Shown one piece after another: positions 42,139 through 50,428 of a stretch of 64,000 nucleotides of DNA. Position numbers and translations under genes: made by a program. The stretch covers positions 228,243 through 292,242 of the forward strand of contig NZ_SLXM01000006.1 in NCBI RefSeq assembly GCF_004345825.1, read 5' to 3'. How positions within the stretch are numbered: position 1 is the stretch's first letter; the number at the start of each line of letters is the position of its first letter. Below the pieces are notes generated by a model, which searched no databases, was not told the DNA's origin, and worked only from the letters and a program-made list of their open reading frames with translations. Origin of the DNA: Tenacibaculum skagerrakense. GTDB lineage: Bacteria; Bacteroidota; Bacteroidia; Flavobacteriales; Flavobacteriaceae.

Positions 42139-42693
42139 TTAATCGTTCTTAGATAGTTTGGATACTAAGTATATTTGGTCTTTAGAATGTGTGTCTTTCC
42201 AGTTTACTACTACTTTTTCTTCATTGATAGCATCTACCTGTCTTCCTCTGTAGTTAGGCTGAATTGGTAAATGTCTACTAAACCTTCTGTCAATTAAAAC
42301 TAATAGCTCAATACTAACAGGTCTTCCAAAAGCTTGTAAGGCTGTTAATGCAGCTCTTACACTTCTTCCTGAGTATAAAACATCATCAATAATCACAACC
42401 TTTTGATTCTCTATTAGAAAATCGATTTTTGTTGGTGTTGCTTCTAAAGGTTCATCTTTTCTTCTAAAATCGTCACGATAAAAAGTAATATCTAACAATC
42501 CTAATTTTAGATTTTTAATATTGTAATCTTCAATTAAAATCTTTTTTAAACGTTCTGCTAAAAAAGTACCACGAGGCTGTAATCCAATTAAAACGGTATT
42601 AGAAAAGTCGTTATGATTTTCGATTAACTGACAAGCTAGTCGATGCAGAATGATTTCAATTTCTTTAGACGTAAGTAGTGTTTTTCTGCTCAT
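42139..42693 (-). CDS. pyrR: PyrR regulator / uracil phosphoribosyltransferase
   Basis: A 184-residue protein of the PyrR family. The PRPP-binding motif VVIIDDVLYSGRS is at residues 99-111 and IGLQPRGTFLAERL is the earlier conserved loop, with RRFSRHLPIQPNYRGRQVDA near the C-terminus. In Firmicutes PyrR senses UMP/UTP and binds pyr leader RNA; it also has UPRT activity. Operon head with pyrB. A perfect promoter (42729-42758) and an inverted repeat in a very short leader (42700-42718) lie upstream. Confidence 0.95.
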   Translation of the reverse strand: MSRKTLLTSKEIEIILHRLACQLIENHNDFSNTVLIGLQPRGTFLAERLKKILIEDYNIKNLKLGLLDITFYRDDFRRKDEPLEATPTKIDFLIENQKVVIIDDVLYSGRSVRAALTALQAFGRPVSIELLVLIDRRFSRHLPIQPNYRGRQVDAINEEKVVVNWKDTHSKDQIYLVSKLSKND

Positions 42694-42699
42694 TTTATG

Positions 42700-42718
42700 C
42701 TATCAATTTACATGATAG
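42700..42718 (-). promoter_or_regulatory. inverted repeat in the pyrR leader
   Basis: CTATCA-N7-TGATAG (perfect 6-base arms) lies between the inferred transcription start near 42722 and the pyrR ATG at 42693. In RNA it would form a small hairpin ending 6 bases before the start codon; in DNA it could be an operator. Confidence 0.5.
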
Positions 42719-42728
42719 TTCCAAAATT

Positions 42729-42758
42729 CAAAAGTAGTACAAAAATGATTGAAGGCAA
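42729..42758 (-). promoter_or_regulatory. pyrR-pyrB operon promoter (TTG-N19-TACTTTTG)
   Basis: Minus-strand TTG (42758-42756), 19 bases, TACTTTTG (42736-42729): full match to the Bacteroidota consensus, with the same -7 sequence as the pyrG promoter. It leaves a leader of about 28 bases. Confidence 0.8.
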
Positions 42759-42803
42759 AATTAAAGTGCTGGAAACATTCAGGTAAATGAATAAAATTAT
42801 CTT

Positions 42804-42811
42804 TACATTTG
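42804..42811 (+). promoter_or_regulatory. possible -7 element for the sulP gene
   Basis: TACATTTG matches TAnnTTTG and lies 28 bases before the sulP start; GGAG at 42831-42834 gives an unusually clear Shine-Dalgarno site. No -33 TTG at the right spacing. Confidence 0.5.
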
Positions 42812-42839
42812 CCATCTTTTAGAAAAGTCCGGAGTAATT

Positions 42840-44732
42840 ATGATGAAATACATTAAAAATAAGAAGATTAACATTAAAGATGATACATTGGCAGGAATCA
42901 CAGTTTCTTTAGCTATGATTCCTGAAGTAGTTGCTTTTGCCTTTGTAGCACAAATTAGTCCAATTGTAGCTTTATTCGGAGCTTTTGTAGTTGGATTGAT
43001 ATCTGCAATGTTTGGAGGAAGACCAGGATTGATATCTGGAGCAGCTGGTGCTGTGGCAGTAATTTTTGTAACTATGATACAAGAAGGTCATGCCAAAGGA
43101 TTGCTGTTTGATCAACCTATTGAAAATATGGGATATTTCTATTTGTTAGCCGCTGTAGTTTTGATGGGAGTTATTCAAGTAGTTGCTGGGTTATTTAAAC
43201 TAGGAAAGTTTGTGCGCTTGATTCCACATCCCGTAATGATGGGGTTTGTAAATGGTTTAGCCATTGTAATATTTTTGGCTCAATTAGGAATGTTCAAAGA
43301 AAACAAGAAAGATGTTTTCGGGCAGAACATGCGAAAAACAACTTCTAAAGAATTAATTTATAATGTAAATAATAATGAAGTTAAAGATCTAATTTCTGAT
43401 ACTGTTTTATTTACCATTGATGGCAATTCAGTTATTAATACTACGACAAATACTAAAGCTTTTACAATTTCAGAAGGACAAGTATTTGATATAAATTCAA
43501 AAAAAGTTGTTTTTAATGTTGGAGAGGAAGGTTTTTATGCGGTTAAGGATAGTGGAGTAGTAAAAACGTTAATGCAAGGAAATAGGTTATATACAATGAT
43601 AGGTTTGGTATTATTAACCATGTTAATTGTTTGGGGATTACCTAAACTTACCAAAAAGGTTCCTGCAGCCTTAACAGCTATATTAATTGTAACCTTTGTT
43701 TCTATTGTTTTCGGATTAAACTCAATTAATGTTGGAGATTTTATTAGAGATGGAGGAGGAGCAGGTTTAAATGGAATTGATGAAATCTCTAAAAAATTGA
43801 ATTTAGTTGATTTATGGAGCAACTTACCATTTAATTTAGACACGTTAAAGTTTATAGCACCGTACGCTTTTTTAGCAGCTTCAGTTGGATTGATAGAAAC
43901 ATTAATGACCATGAATTTAGTGGATGAACTGACTGATTCTAGAGGTAATGGAAATAAAGAATGTGTAGCTCAAGGAGCTGGAAATATAGTAAGTGGTTTG
44001 TTTGGAGGTACAGGAGGTTGTGGAATGATTGGACAAACGGTAATTAATATCAATGCCGGTGGAAGAGGAAGATTATCTGGAGTTACTATGGCAGTTACGT
44101 TATTAATCTTTATTCTTTTTGCAGATAAGTACATCGAGCAAGTTCCTATTGCAGCTTTAGTGGGAGTAATGTTTATGATGGTAATCGAAACTTTTGCTTG
44201 GTCTAGTTTTAGAATTATAAAAAAGATTCCTATAGCGGATGCTTGTGTATTAGTTATTGTCTCTGCAGTTACTGTATTTTTTGATTTAGCTATCGCAGTT
44301 TTTGTGGGTGTAATTATATCAGCATTGTCTTTTGCTTGGGAAAACGCTAGAATGATTAGAGCTCGTAAGCGTTTTAAACCAGATGGAACTAAAGTTTATG
44401 AGATATGGGGACCTTTATTCTTCGGAAGTATTACTGCTTTCAATGAGAAATTTGATATTAAAAATGATCCTGAAAATGTAGAAATTGATTTTGTTGAAAG
44501 TAGAATTTCAGACCATTCAGCGTTAGAAGCTTTGTTTGTATTGGTTGAGAAGTATCAAGAAGCCGGTAAATCTATCAAATTAAAACATTTAAGTGAAGAT
44601 TGTAAAGTGTTGATGTATAAAGCGAGTGAGAAGTTTCATGATGTTATAGTAGAAGACGTAGATGATCCAAGATATCATTTAGCAGCAAATCCTGAAGCGT
44701 TTCCAAAACCTTTACATGAATATAAATTTTAA
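42840..44732 (+). CDS. SulP (SLC26) family anion transporter with extra domain and STAS tail
   Basis: A 630-residue inner-membrane transporter. The first half opens with TLAGITVSLAMIPEVVAFAF, GLISAMFGGRPGLISGAAGA and GFVNGLAIVIFLAQLGMF, diagnostic of SulP. Residues about 152-248 are an insertion between membrane segments, rich in beta-like repeats (LIYNVNNNEV, VLFTIDGNSV, AFTISEGQV, VVFNVGEEG). The second half continues with GGTGGCGMIGQTVININAGGRGRLSG. A C-terminal STAS domain (about 520-630) follows. Likely imports sulfate, bicarbonate or another anion; ion not determinable. Alternative ATG at 42843. Single gene, terminator at 44735-44762. Confidence 0.92.
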   Translation: MMKYIKNKKINIKDDTLAGITVSLAMIPEVVAFAFVAQISPIVALFGAFVVGLISAMFGGRPGLISGAAGAVAVIFVTMIQEGHAKGLLFDQPIENMGYFYLLAAVVLMGVIQVVAGLFKLGKFVRLIPHPVMMGFVNGLAIVIFLAQLGMFKENKKDVFGQNMRKTTSKELIYNVNNNEVKDLISDTVLFTIDGNSVINTTTNTKAFTISEGQVFDINSKKVVFNVGEEGFYAVKDSGVVKTLMQGNRLYTMIGLVLLTMLIVWGLPKLTKKVPAALTAILIVTFVSIVFGLNSINVGDFIRDGGGAGLNGIDEISKKLNLVDLWSNLPFNLDTLKFIAPYAFLAASVGLIETLMTMNLVDELTDSRGNGNKECVAQGAGNIVSGLFGGTGGCGMIGQTVININAGGRGRLSGVTMAVTLLIFILFADKYIEQVPIAALVGVMFMMVIETFAWSSFRIIKKIPIADACVLVIVSAVTVFFDLAIAVFVGVIISALSFAWENARMIRARKRFKPDGTKVYEIWGPLFFGSITAFNEKFDIKNDPENVEIDFVESRISDHSALEALFVLVEKYQEAGKSIKLKHLSEDCKVLMYKASEKFHDVIVEDVDDPRYHLAANPEAFPKPLHEYKF

Positions 44733-44734
44733 AT

Positions 44735-44762
44735 AAAAACTCCTGAGAAATCAGGAGTTTTT
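44735..44762. terminator. intrinsic terminator with GAAA loop between converging genes
   Basis: 12-bp stem AAAAACTCCTGA / TCAGGAGTTTTT with tetraloop GAAA, followed by a further T-run on the plus strand. Its last two bases overlap the stop codon of the convergent methyltransferase gene. Confidence 0.92.
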
Positions 44763-45564
44763 ATTTTTTGAATATCCATATATCTTGTTGTGGTTTCCCG
44801 TTTGTCGTTTCACCAGGGATGTGTTTTAAAACTTCAAAATTAGTTTGCTTAGCAATACCTGTCATAAAAGGCGTTGGTTGATAAGAGGAAAATAATCGAT
44901 TTCCTTCTTTCTTAAAATCATGTACAATTAATTCTCCTAAATTGTATTTTACCAATTCTTTTTCAGTTAGTTTAAAACTATGAACATTACCATGTGTAGT
45001 TATAAATAGAATTCCATCGGGTTTTAAAACACGATATAATTCTTCAAACCATTTATAGTGCTGTTCTAGTGATAGGTGTGTGAAAATTGAAATACCATAT
45101 ACTACATCGAACTTTTCATTTTCGTAAATTAAAGGAGGAGTTACTTTGTTGTGTTGAAACTTAATGTTTTTTAAGTTTTCGGAACACCATTTTACATATT
45201 TTTGGTTATAGTCACACCCAAAATATTGATTGCTATTCCCAGCAATTTTAGGTAAATGTCTTAACACTCTTCCTGTACCGCAGCCCCAATCAAGAAAAGA
45301 AATATTTTCAATTTTTTTGAACTGAGAAATATGGTTGTATAACCATTTAGCTGTTGGAATTCCATTAGTATAAAACTTTTCATAATGTAATTGAAAGGTC
45401 TCATATATGTAAAAATCAGGAGGAAGTTTTACATCTGGATTCAGTTTTTTAAATACTCTATTGCTCTTTCTATTTTTAAATTTTTGTCGATAAAAGTTAA
45501 TTTGCTCTACAAGCGTCAGTACATTAATTCTAGCCAAAAAACGTTTAATCACAATTTTTTTCAT
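44761..45564 (-). CDS. class I SAM-dependent methyltransferase
   Basis: A 267-residue cytosolic methyltransferase. SAM motif I FLDWGCGTGRVL is at residues 90-101, with the acidic motif II region CDYNQKYVKWC, FDVVYGISIFTHL and the post-motif block LKPDGILFITTHG, as in small-molecule or sugar methyltransferases (methyltransf_11/25 group). An N-terminal basic helical extension (1-55) precedes. The start is 2 bases after the M14 peptidase stop; last gene of the ddl operon. Substrate unknown. Confidence 0.85.
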   Translation of the reverse strand: MKKIVIKRFLARINVLTLVEQINFYRQKFKNRKSNRVFKKLNPDVKLPPDFYIYETFQLHYEKFYTNGIPTAKWLYNHISQFKKIENISFLDWGCGTGRVLRHLPKIAGNSNQYFGCDYNQKYVKWCSENLKNIKFQHNKVTPPLIYENEKFDVVYGISIFTHLSLEQHYKWFEELYRVLKPDGILFITTHGNVHSFKLTEKELVKYNLGELIVHDFKKEGNRLFSSYQPTPFMTGIAKQTNFEVLKHIPGETTNGKPQQDIWIFKK

Positions 45565-45566
45565 GA

Positions 45567-47306
45567 TTATTTTTGAATTTTAAAAACAGGCAATCTCATA
45601 TGTGCTGGTTCATAATGTGGAGTTTGCATATAGATCCAATTTAATTGCATTACAGAACTTTTAGCAAAGGTAGTATCTGTTTTAATTTTAGCTTCAAATT
45701 CAGCTTTTATTAATGGATTTTTACTTAAAAAATCTTCGGCCTTGTCTTCAAAGACATAAGGAGAAAATCCTTCTTTACGTTGTAAAATAGTATCAAAGAA
45801 ATTCCAATTAAAGAAACTGTCAACAGCTTCTGCTTCTAGTGTTTCTAATAAGTATCTAATTCCATTTTGATTGGTTGGAATCAAATAATCTCCTTCTAAG
45901 AATTGTATCTCTTCTAAAGAAGATTCTATTTCTGTATTGTAGTGTAAATAATGTCCTTCAAAAGGATTACTTACAGTTTTAAACGATTTAATGTGTTGTA
46001 CTTCAACAGTAATAATAGTATCGTTTTTTAAACGAGTAAATTCAATATTGTTGTTTTGTAACCTGTCAATTACTTTACACCAACCTTGAGGAATAAGATA
46101 AGCTTTTGGTATGGTAACTTCTTTTGTAGTTATAAAATTATTAAAGTAATTAACTTCTTTTTCAAATGGCTTGGTTTTGTCGTAAAACAAACGTTTTCCA
46201 TTGGTCACTTTACTATCAATATAGCTTCCTTCATATCCTTTAAAATTGAATTTTGTAGGATTATCTCTGTTAACTGCAAATTGAATTGGATATGTTTTGT
46301 TTTCGACGATTTTTTCTACAGCTTTGGCTCTTAAATCTTTTATTTTCGTTGAGTTTTCTTCTGTAAAATCTAACATAGAAAAAAGTAACTCATAAGTTTG
46401 TTCAACTCTTATTTTATAGGGTTTTAACATATGTGTTTCTACCATCATTCCAAAAGTGTTGAAGAGCGTAGTGTAACCTGTAGAGTAACGTGGTGAATCC
46501 ATAAATTGCGACCAACCTTTATCTGGTGTTGTTCCCCAAACATTTACATACGGAGTAATAGCAATTCCTTTTTTATTTAATGAATTTTCTAAATAAGGAC
46601 GAATTTCATTTTCTAAATAAGTTCCTAAATCACCACCAAATTTGTTATGCTGCGTAAATAAATGTGTAATTGCATATTGATAATCTGCACCATTACTTAC
46701 ATGATTGTCAATAAAGACATCAGGATTTACAGCATGGAAAATTTCTGAAAAAGACTGTGCGTTTTTAGTGTCTTGCTTAATAAAATCTCTGTTCAAGTCA
46801 AAGTTTCTAGCATTACCTCTAAATCCATATTCTTTAGGACCATTTTGATTTGCTCTTGTATGAGAATTTCTATTCAAGGCACCTCCAATATTGTAAACTG
46901 GAATCACACAAATTAATGAGTTTTTATATACTTTTTTTAAAGAATCGCTTTGAACTATATTCCTAAGTAATAACATTGAGGCGTCAATTCCATCCGATTC
47001 TCCGGGATGAATTCCGTTGTTGATTAAAATTCTATTCTTTTTAGATGTTTTAATCTCGTTTTTATTGGTTTTTCCATCTGTGTTAAATACTATTAAGTGT
47101 AACGGATTACCACTATCAGTTTTTCCAAATTCTAACATAGAAATTTCAGAATAACTATCAGATAGATCTTTGTAATAAGAAGTTACTTCTTTATAAGTAG
47201 GAGTTTCAGTACCTTCTGATTTTTCAAATAAAGTAGTGAAATCTGTTTCTTTTTTTTGATTACAAGAAACTACTATTAAAAGTGAAAGTATTAAAAGTTT
47301 TTTCAT
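45567..47306 (-). CDS. M14 family zinc carboxypeptidase-like lipoprotein
   Basis: A 579-residue exported metallopeptidase. Signal peptide with lipobox VVSC (Cys15). The zinc ligands His100 and Glu103 lie in NNGIHPGESDGID and the third His in VFIDNHVSNGADYQY; NRDFIKQD and an RGNARNFDLNRD block provide substrate-binding Arg/Asn. The catalytic domain takes the first ~330 residues; the C-terminal ~250 residues are a beta-rich region without assigned family. Likely trims C-terminal residues from peptides in the periplasm or outside. It abuts the TonB-like gene (47306/47307). Confidence 0.88.
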   Translation of the reverse strand: MKKLLILSLLIVVSCNQKKETDFTTLFEKSEGTETPTYKEVTSYYKDLSDSYSEISMLEFGKTDSGNPLHLIVFNTDGKTNKNEIKTSKKNRILINNGIHPGESDGIDASMLLLRNIVQSDSLKKVYKNSLICVIPVYNIGGALNRNSHTRANQNGPKEYGFRGNARNFDLNRDFIKQDTKNAQSFSEIFHAVNPDVFIDNHVSNGADYQYAITHLFTQHNKFGGDLGTYLENEIRPYLENSLNKKGIAITPYVNVWGTTPDKGWSQFMDSPRYSTGYTTLFNTFGMMVETHMLKPYKIRVEQTYELLFSMLDFTEENSTKIKDLRAKAVEKIVENKTYPIQFAVNRDNPTKFNFKGYEGSYIDSKVTNGKRLFYDKTKPFEKEVNYFNNFITTKEVTIPKAYLIPQGWCKVIDRLQNNNIEFTRLKNDTIITVEVQHIKSFKTVSNPFEGHYLHYNTEIESSLEEIQFLEGDYLIPTNQNGIRYLLETLEAEAVDSFFNWNFFDTILQRKEGFSPYVFEDKAEDFLSKNPLIKAEFEAKIKTDTTFAKSSVMQLNWIYMQTPHYEPAHMRLPVFKIQK

Positions 47307-48287
47307 TTATTCTATGTTATATTTTATCGGTAAAGTATAACCAACTTTAACTTTTTGTCCTCTCATTACACCAGGTCTCCATTTTTTTAAAAGTTTAACA
47401 ACTCTTACAGCTTCTTTATCACAAGGTTCACAAAGTTTTTTGGTTACATTAATATCAGATATTTCTCCATTTTTATTTATTTTGAAAGAGACAAGAATTC
47501 TACCAGAAATTTTATTTTTAAAAGCATATTCAGGAACTTTAAAATGTTTAATCACATGTTTTCGGATTCCATTGTTACCATTAGGATAATATGGTGTTAT
47601 AAAAGTTTCTTTATAAGTGTATTCTTTTCCTTTTTCATCCCAGCTGGTGCCTTTTTTTAATTTCCCTTTTTTGTAGTACTCTTCATAATTTTTCCTTTCA
47701 TTGGTAAATTTCACGAATTTACCATGCTTTTTTCTGTTTTTGAAAAAACCTTTTTTAATAACTGAGTCGTTTTTAAATTCATAAGTTCCGTTTCCATTAG
47801 TAACGGTTTTTTTACCAGTTCTGTCCCAAAAAGATATCATTTCAGATTCTTTTCGTTTTTCAGAAACTGTCGATGGATAATAGAATTCTTCAGACATGAT
47901 TTTTCCATCTTCATACCAGAAAGTCCATTTTCCAGATTTTAAACCATGTTCTAGCTTTCCTTCAGAAGATTTTTTGCCATTGGTATGAAAGAATGTTTTT
48001 AGATAATCTCCTCCTTTAATATTAGGGTATAAAGTGTGATAAACTGAATGCTTAATAAAATCTTTTTGATCTTTATTTTCTTTATACTCAATCATCTTAT
48101 ATAATTTTTTTCCTTCTATATAGATAGAATCAATAAAAACTGAATAAGAGTCATAATTCGATTTGAGATTCAGATTTCCTTTATTGAAATATATAGTGTC
48201 TCCAGCTTTAAAAGTTATATTTTCCTGAGCAAAAGAATTGAAAATAAATAAATAAGTTATAGTTCCGAATAAAATTGACTTTTTCAT
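47307..48287 (-). CDS. TonB C-terminal domain protein with MORN/YwqK-like repeats
   Basis: A 326-residue protein with a cleavable signal peptide (about 1-20, ending NSFAQ) instead of the N-terminal membrane anchor of energy-transducing TonB. The middle (about 95-220) has MORN/YwqK-like repeats: FFHTNGKKSSEGKLEHGLKSG, WTFWYEDGKIMSEE, KKHGKFVKFTNERKNYEEYY. The last ~85 residues are a TonB C-terminal domain (VPEYAFKNKISGRILVSFKI, GEISDINVTKKL, WRPGVMRGQKV). It may bind TonB boxes or envelope proteins in the periplasm; without an anchor it cannot transduce energy in the standard way. Confidence 0.8.
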   Translation of the reverse strand: MKKSILFGTITYLFIFNSFAQENITFKAGDTIYFNKGNLNLKSNYDSYSVFIDSIYIEGKKLYKMIEYKENKDQKDFIKHSVYHTLYPNIKGGDYLKTFFHTNGKKSSEGKLEHGLKSGKWTFWYEDGKIMSEEFYYPSTVSEKRKESEMISFWDRTGKKTVTNGNGTYEFKNDSVIKKGFFKNRKKHGKFVKFTNERKNYEEYYKKGKLKKGTSWDEKGKEYTYKETFITPYYPNGNNGIRKHVIKHFKVPEYAFKNKISGRILVSFKINKNGEISDINVTKKLCEPCDKEAVRVVKLLKKWRPGVMRGQKVKVGYTLPIKYNIE

Positions 48288-48310
48288 AAAATTTAGTTTG
48301 TGTTTATTTG

Positions 48311-48763
48311 TTAAACTCTTACAGAATCAGGAACTAAGCCAGTATAATCTCCATTATTTCTAATGACATCTCTTACTATAGAGGAAGAAATATAACTTTT
48401 ACCAGAAGAAGTTAATAGGAAAACAGTTTCAATTTCAGATAGTTTACGATTAGTATGTGCAATGGCTTTTTCAAATTCGAAATCAGCTGGATTTCGTAAT
48501 CCTCTTAATATAAAATCAGCACCAATTTCTTTACAAAAATTTACTGTTAACCCTTCGTACGTAACCACTTTAATTCTAGGTTCATTTTTAAAAGCTTCTT
48601 CTATAAACTGTTTTCGTTTTTCTAGAGGAAACATATATTTTTTATCTGCATTGATACCAATGGCAATAATTAGCTCGTCGAAAAGTGTAACTCCTCTTTC
48701 TATAATATCAAAATGACCTAAAGTGATTGGGTCAAAAGATCCTGGAAAAATAGCACGTCTCAT
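48311..48763 (-). CDS. coaD: phosphopantetheine adenylyltransferase
   Basis: A 150-residue cytosolic nucleotidyltransferase making dephospho-CoA from ATP and phosphopantetheine. The HxGH-type motif is TLGH at residues 14-17 in FPGSFDPITLGHFDII; FILRGLRNPADFEFE and SYISSSIVRDVIRNNGD (ISSTxxR-type block) complete the fold. Full length. It follows ddl by 6 bases in the operon. Confidence 0.96.
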   Translation of the reverse strand: MRRAIFPGSFDPITLGHFDIIERGVTLFDELIIAIGINADKKYMFPLEKRKQFIEEAFKNEPRIKVVTYEGLTVNFCKEIGADFILRGLRNPADFEFEKAIAHTNRKLSEIETVFLLTSSGKSYISSSIVRDVIRNNGDYTGLVPDSVRV

Positions 48764-48769
48764 GTATGT

Positions 48770-49744
48770 TTAGTTTAGTTGATTTTGAATTGCATTGTCG
48801 AAAAGTTCAGTTAAAGTAATTCCTGCTTCACTTGCTTGCTGAGGTAATATACTTTCTTCAGTTAGACCAGGAACAGTATTCATTTCTAAGAAATGCGGCT
48901 CTCCATTCACCAAAATATATTCCGATCTAGAAAAACCACTCATGTTTAATGCTGTGTATACTTTTTTGGCAATAGCTTTTACTTTATTTTCCTCTTCTGT
49001 AGTTATTCTAGCAGGTGTAATTTCTTGTGATTTACCTTCGTACTTTGCCTCATAATCAAAGAAATCATTTTCAGACACAATTTCAGTTATTGGTAAAACA
49101 AGTAGTTCACCTTTATATTCAATTACACCAACAGAAACTTCTGTTCCTTCTAAAAAGCTTTCAATTAAAATTTCATCATCTTCTTGGTAAGCTTTATCAA
49201 TAGCATCGTATAATTTATGTGCTTCATATACTTTAGAAATACCAAAGCTTGATCCGGCATTGTTAGGTTTTACAAAACAAGGTAAGCCTACTTTTGCAAC
49301 AATTTCATCAGGATTCACCGAGTTTCCTTTATTTAAATATACAGAGGTAGCGGTTGGAATCTCATATTTTTGTAAAACACTTAGCGTATCACGTTTGTTA
49401 AACGTTAATGCCATTTGATAAAATGGAGCAGAGGTGTGTTTTATTCCTAACAAATCAAAATAAGCAAGAATTACTCCGTTTTCTCCAGGAGCACCATGAA
49501 TAGCATTAAAAACACAATCAAACGTAATTTTATTTCCTTCAATTTCTACAGAAAAATCGTGTTTATTTACAAGGTATTGTAGTTCATTATCATCTACATA
49601 AAACCATCCATCATTTAAAATATGTATTCTGTAAGGATTGTATTTTTCTTTGTTTAAATGTTTATAAACAACATTTCCACTTTTAATAGAAATAGCTACT
49701 TCAGATGAGTAACCTCCCATAATAATGGCGATATTTTTTTTCAT
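48770..49744 (-). CDS. ddl: D-alanine--D-alanine ligase
   Basis: A 324-residue cytosolic ATP-grasp ligase that makes the D-Ala-D-Ala dipeptide for peptidoglycan. Conserved blocks: IMGGYSSEVAISIKSG (N-terminal loop), FNAIHGAPGENG, LPCFVKPNNAGSSFGISKV, ILIESFLEGTEVSVGV and HFLEMNTVPGLTEESILP with the magnesium-binding residues. First gene of an operon ddl-coaD-TonB-like-M14-methyltransferase. A TAAGTTTG -7 motif lies at 49764-49771. Confidence 0.96.
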   Translation of the reverse strand: MKKNIAIIMGGYSSEVAISIKSGNVVYKHLNKEKYNPYRIHILNDGWFYVDDNELQYLVNKHDFSVEIEGNKITFDCVFNAIHGAPGENGVILAYFDLLGIKHTSAPFYQMALTFNKRDTLSVLQKYEIPTATSVYLNKGNSVNPDEIVAKVGLPCFVKPNNAGSSFGISKVYEAHKLYDAIDKAYQEDDEILIESFLEGTEVSVGVIEYKGELLVLPITEIVSENDFFDYEAKYEGKSQEITPARITTEEENKVKAIAKKVYTALNMSGFSRSEYILVNGEPHFLEMNTVPGLTEESILPQQASEAGITLTELFDNAIQNQLN

Positions 49745-49763
49745 TATTTTTCGTTAAGTATTA

Positions 49764-49771
49764 CAAACTTA
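49764..49771 (-). promoter_or_regulatory. possible -7 element for the ddl operon
   Basis: Minus-strand TAAGTTTG fits TAnnTTTG, 19 bases before the ddl ATG. No -33 TTG at the right spacing. Confidence 0.4.
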
Positions 49772-49824
49772 CCAAAAAAAGTATTTTAAAAATTGATGTT
49801 TTTAATTTAGTATTATTTTTAATG

Positions 49825-49832
49825 TACATTTG
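49825..49832 (+). promoter_or_regulatory. -7 element for the PASTA gene
   Basis: TACATTTG fits TAnnTTTG, 23 bases before the PASTA ATG at 49856; same sequence as the -7 motif before sulP. The -33 position has no TTG. Confidence 0.5.
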
Positions 49833-49855
49833 TCTCGTCTTACAAAAAATAGATT

Positions 49856-50413
49856 ATGAAGTTTATTCAGTTTTTAAAAAGTAAAACGTTTTTAATCCAA
49901 ATAGGTTTAGCTGTTGTAGGATTATTATTGTTTATTTTCTTATTACAATGGTGGTTAGGATTTACTACAAATCATGATCAAAAAATTCAAGTGCCTGATT
50001 TAAATAAAATGGGACTGTTTGAAGTTGAAAAGAAATTAGAAGAATTGAATTTAACGTACGAGATTATAGATAGCGCTAGCTACAATCCTGATTTTCCTAA
50101 AAAATCAGTTATAGAGCAAACACCTGAAGCTGGAGATTTTGTAAAAGAAAAAAGAAAAATATATTTAACATTAAATCCGTCTAAATATAAAGACGTAGCA
50201 ATACCAGATTTAAATGGTAAAACTAAAAGACAGGCGATTACTCATTTACGATCAATTGGTTTCTCTGTAGGAGAAAACTTTACTTACGTTCCAGATATAG
50301 GAAAAGATGTAGTACGAGGATTGAAACATAAAGGAAAACAAATTGGTTTAGGAGATAAATTACCTAAGAAATCGGTTATTGATTTAATATTAGGAGACGG
50401 AAACGGTAATTAA
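49856..50413 (+). CDS. PASTA domain membrane protein without kinase
   Basis: A 185-residue protein: N-terminal cytosolic dozen residues, one membrane helix (about 13-31, FLIQIGLAVVGLLLFIFLL), then two PASTA domains, about 42-112 (VPDLNKMGLFEVEKKLEEL, KSVIEQTPEAGDFVKEKRKIYL) and 115-183 (IPDLNGKTKRQAITHLRSIGF, LPKKSVIDLILGDG). PASTA modules bind peptidoglycan or beta-lactams in kinases and PBPs; here there is no kinase or transpeptidase, so it may be a simple wall sensor or anchor. Next to ddl (divergent) and the RluA synthase (15 bases on). Confidence 0.9.
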   Translation: MKFIQFLKSKTFLIQIGLAVVGLLLFIFLLQWWLGFTTNHDQKIQVPDLNKMGLFEVEKKLEELNLTYEIIDSASYNPDFPKKSVIEQTPEAGDFVKEKRKIYLTLNPSKYKDVAIPDLNGKTKRQAITHLRSIGFSVGENFTYVPDIGKDVVRGLKHKGKQIGLGDKLPKKSVIDLILGDGNGN

Positions 50414-50428
50414 GAAGAATTTTAATTG

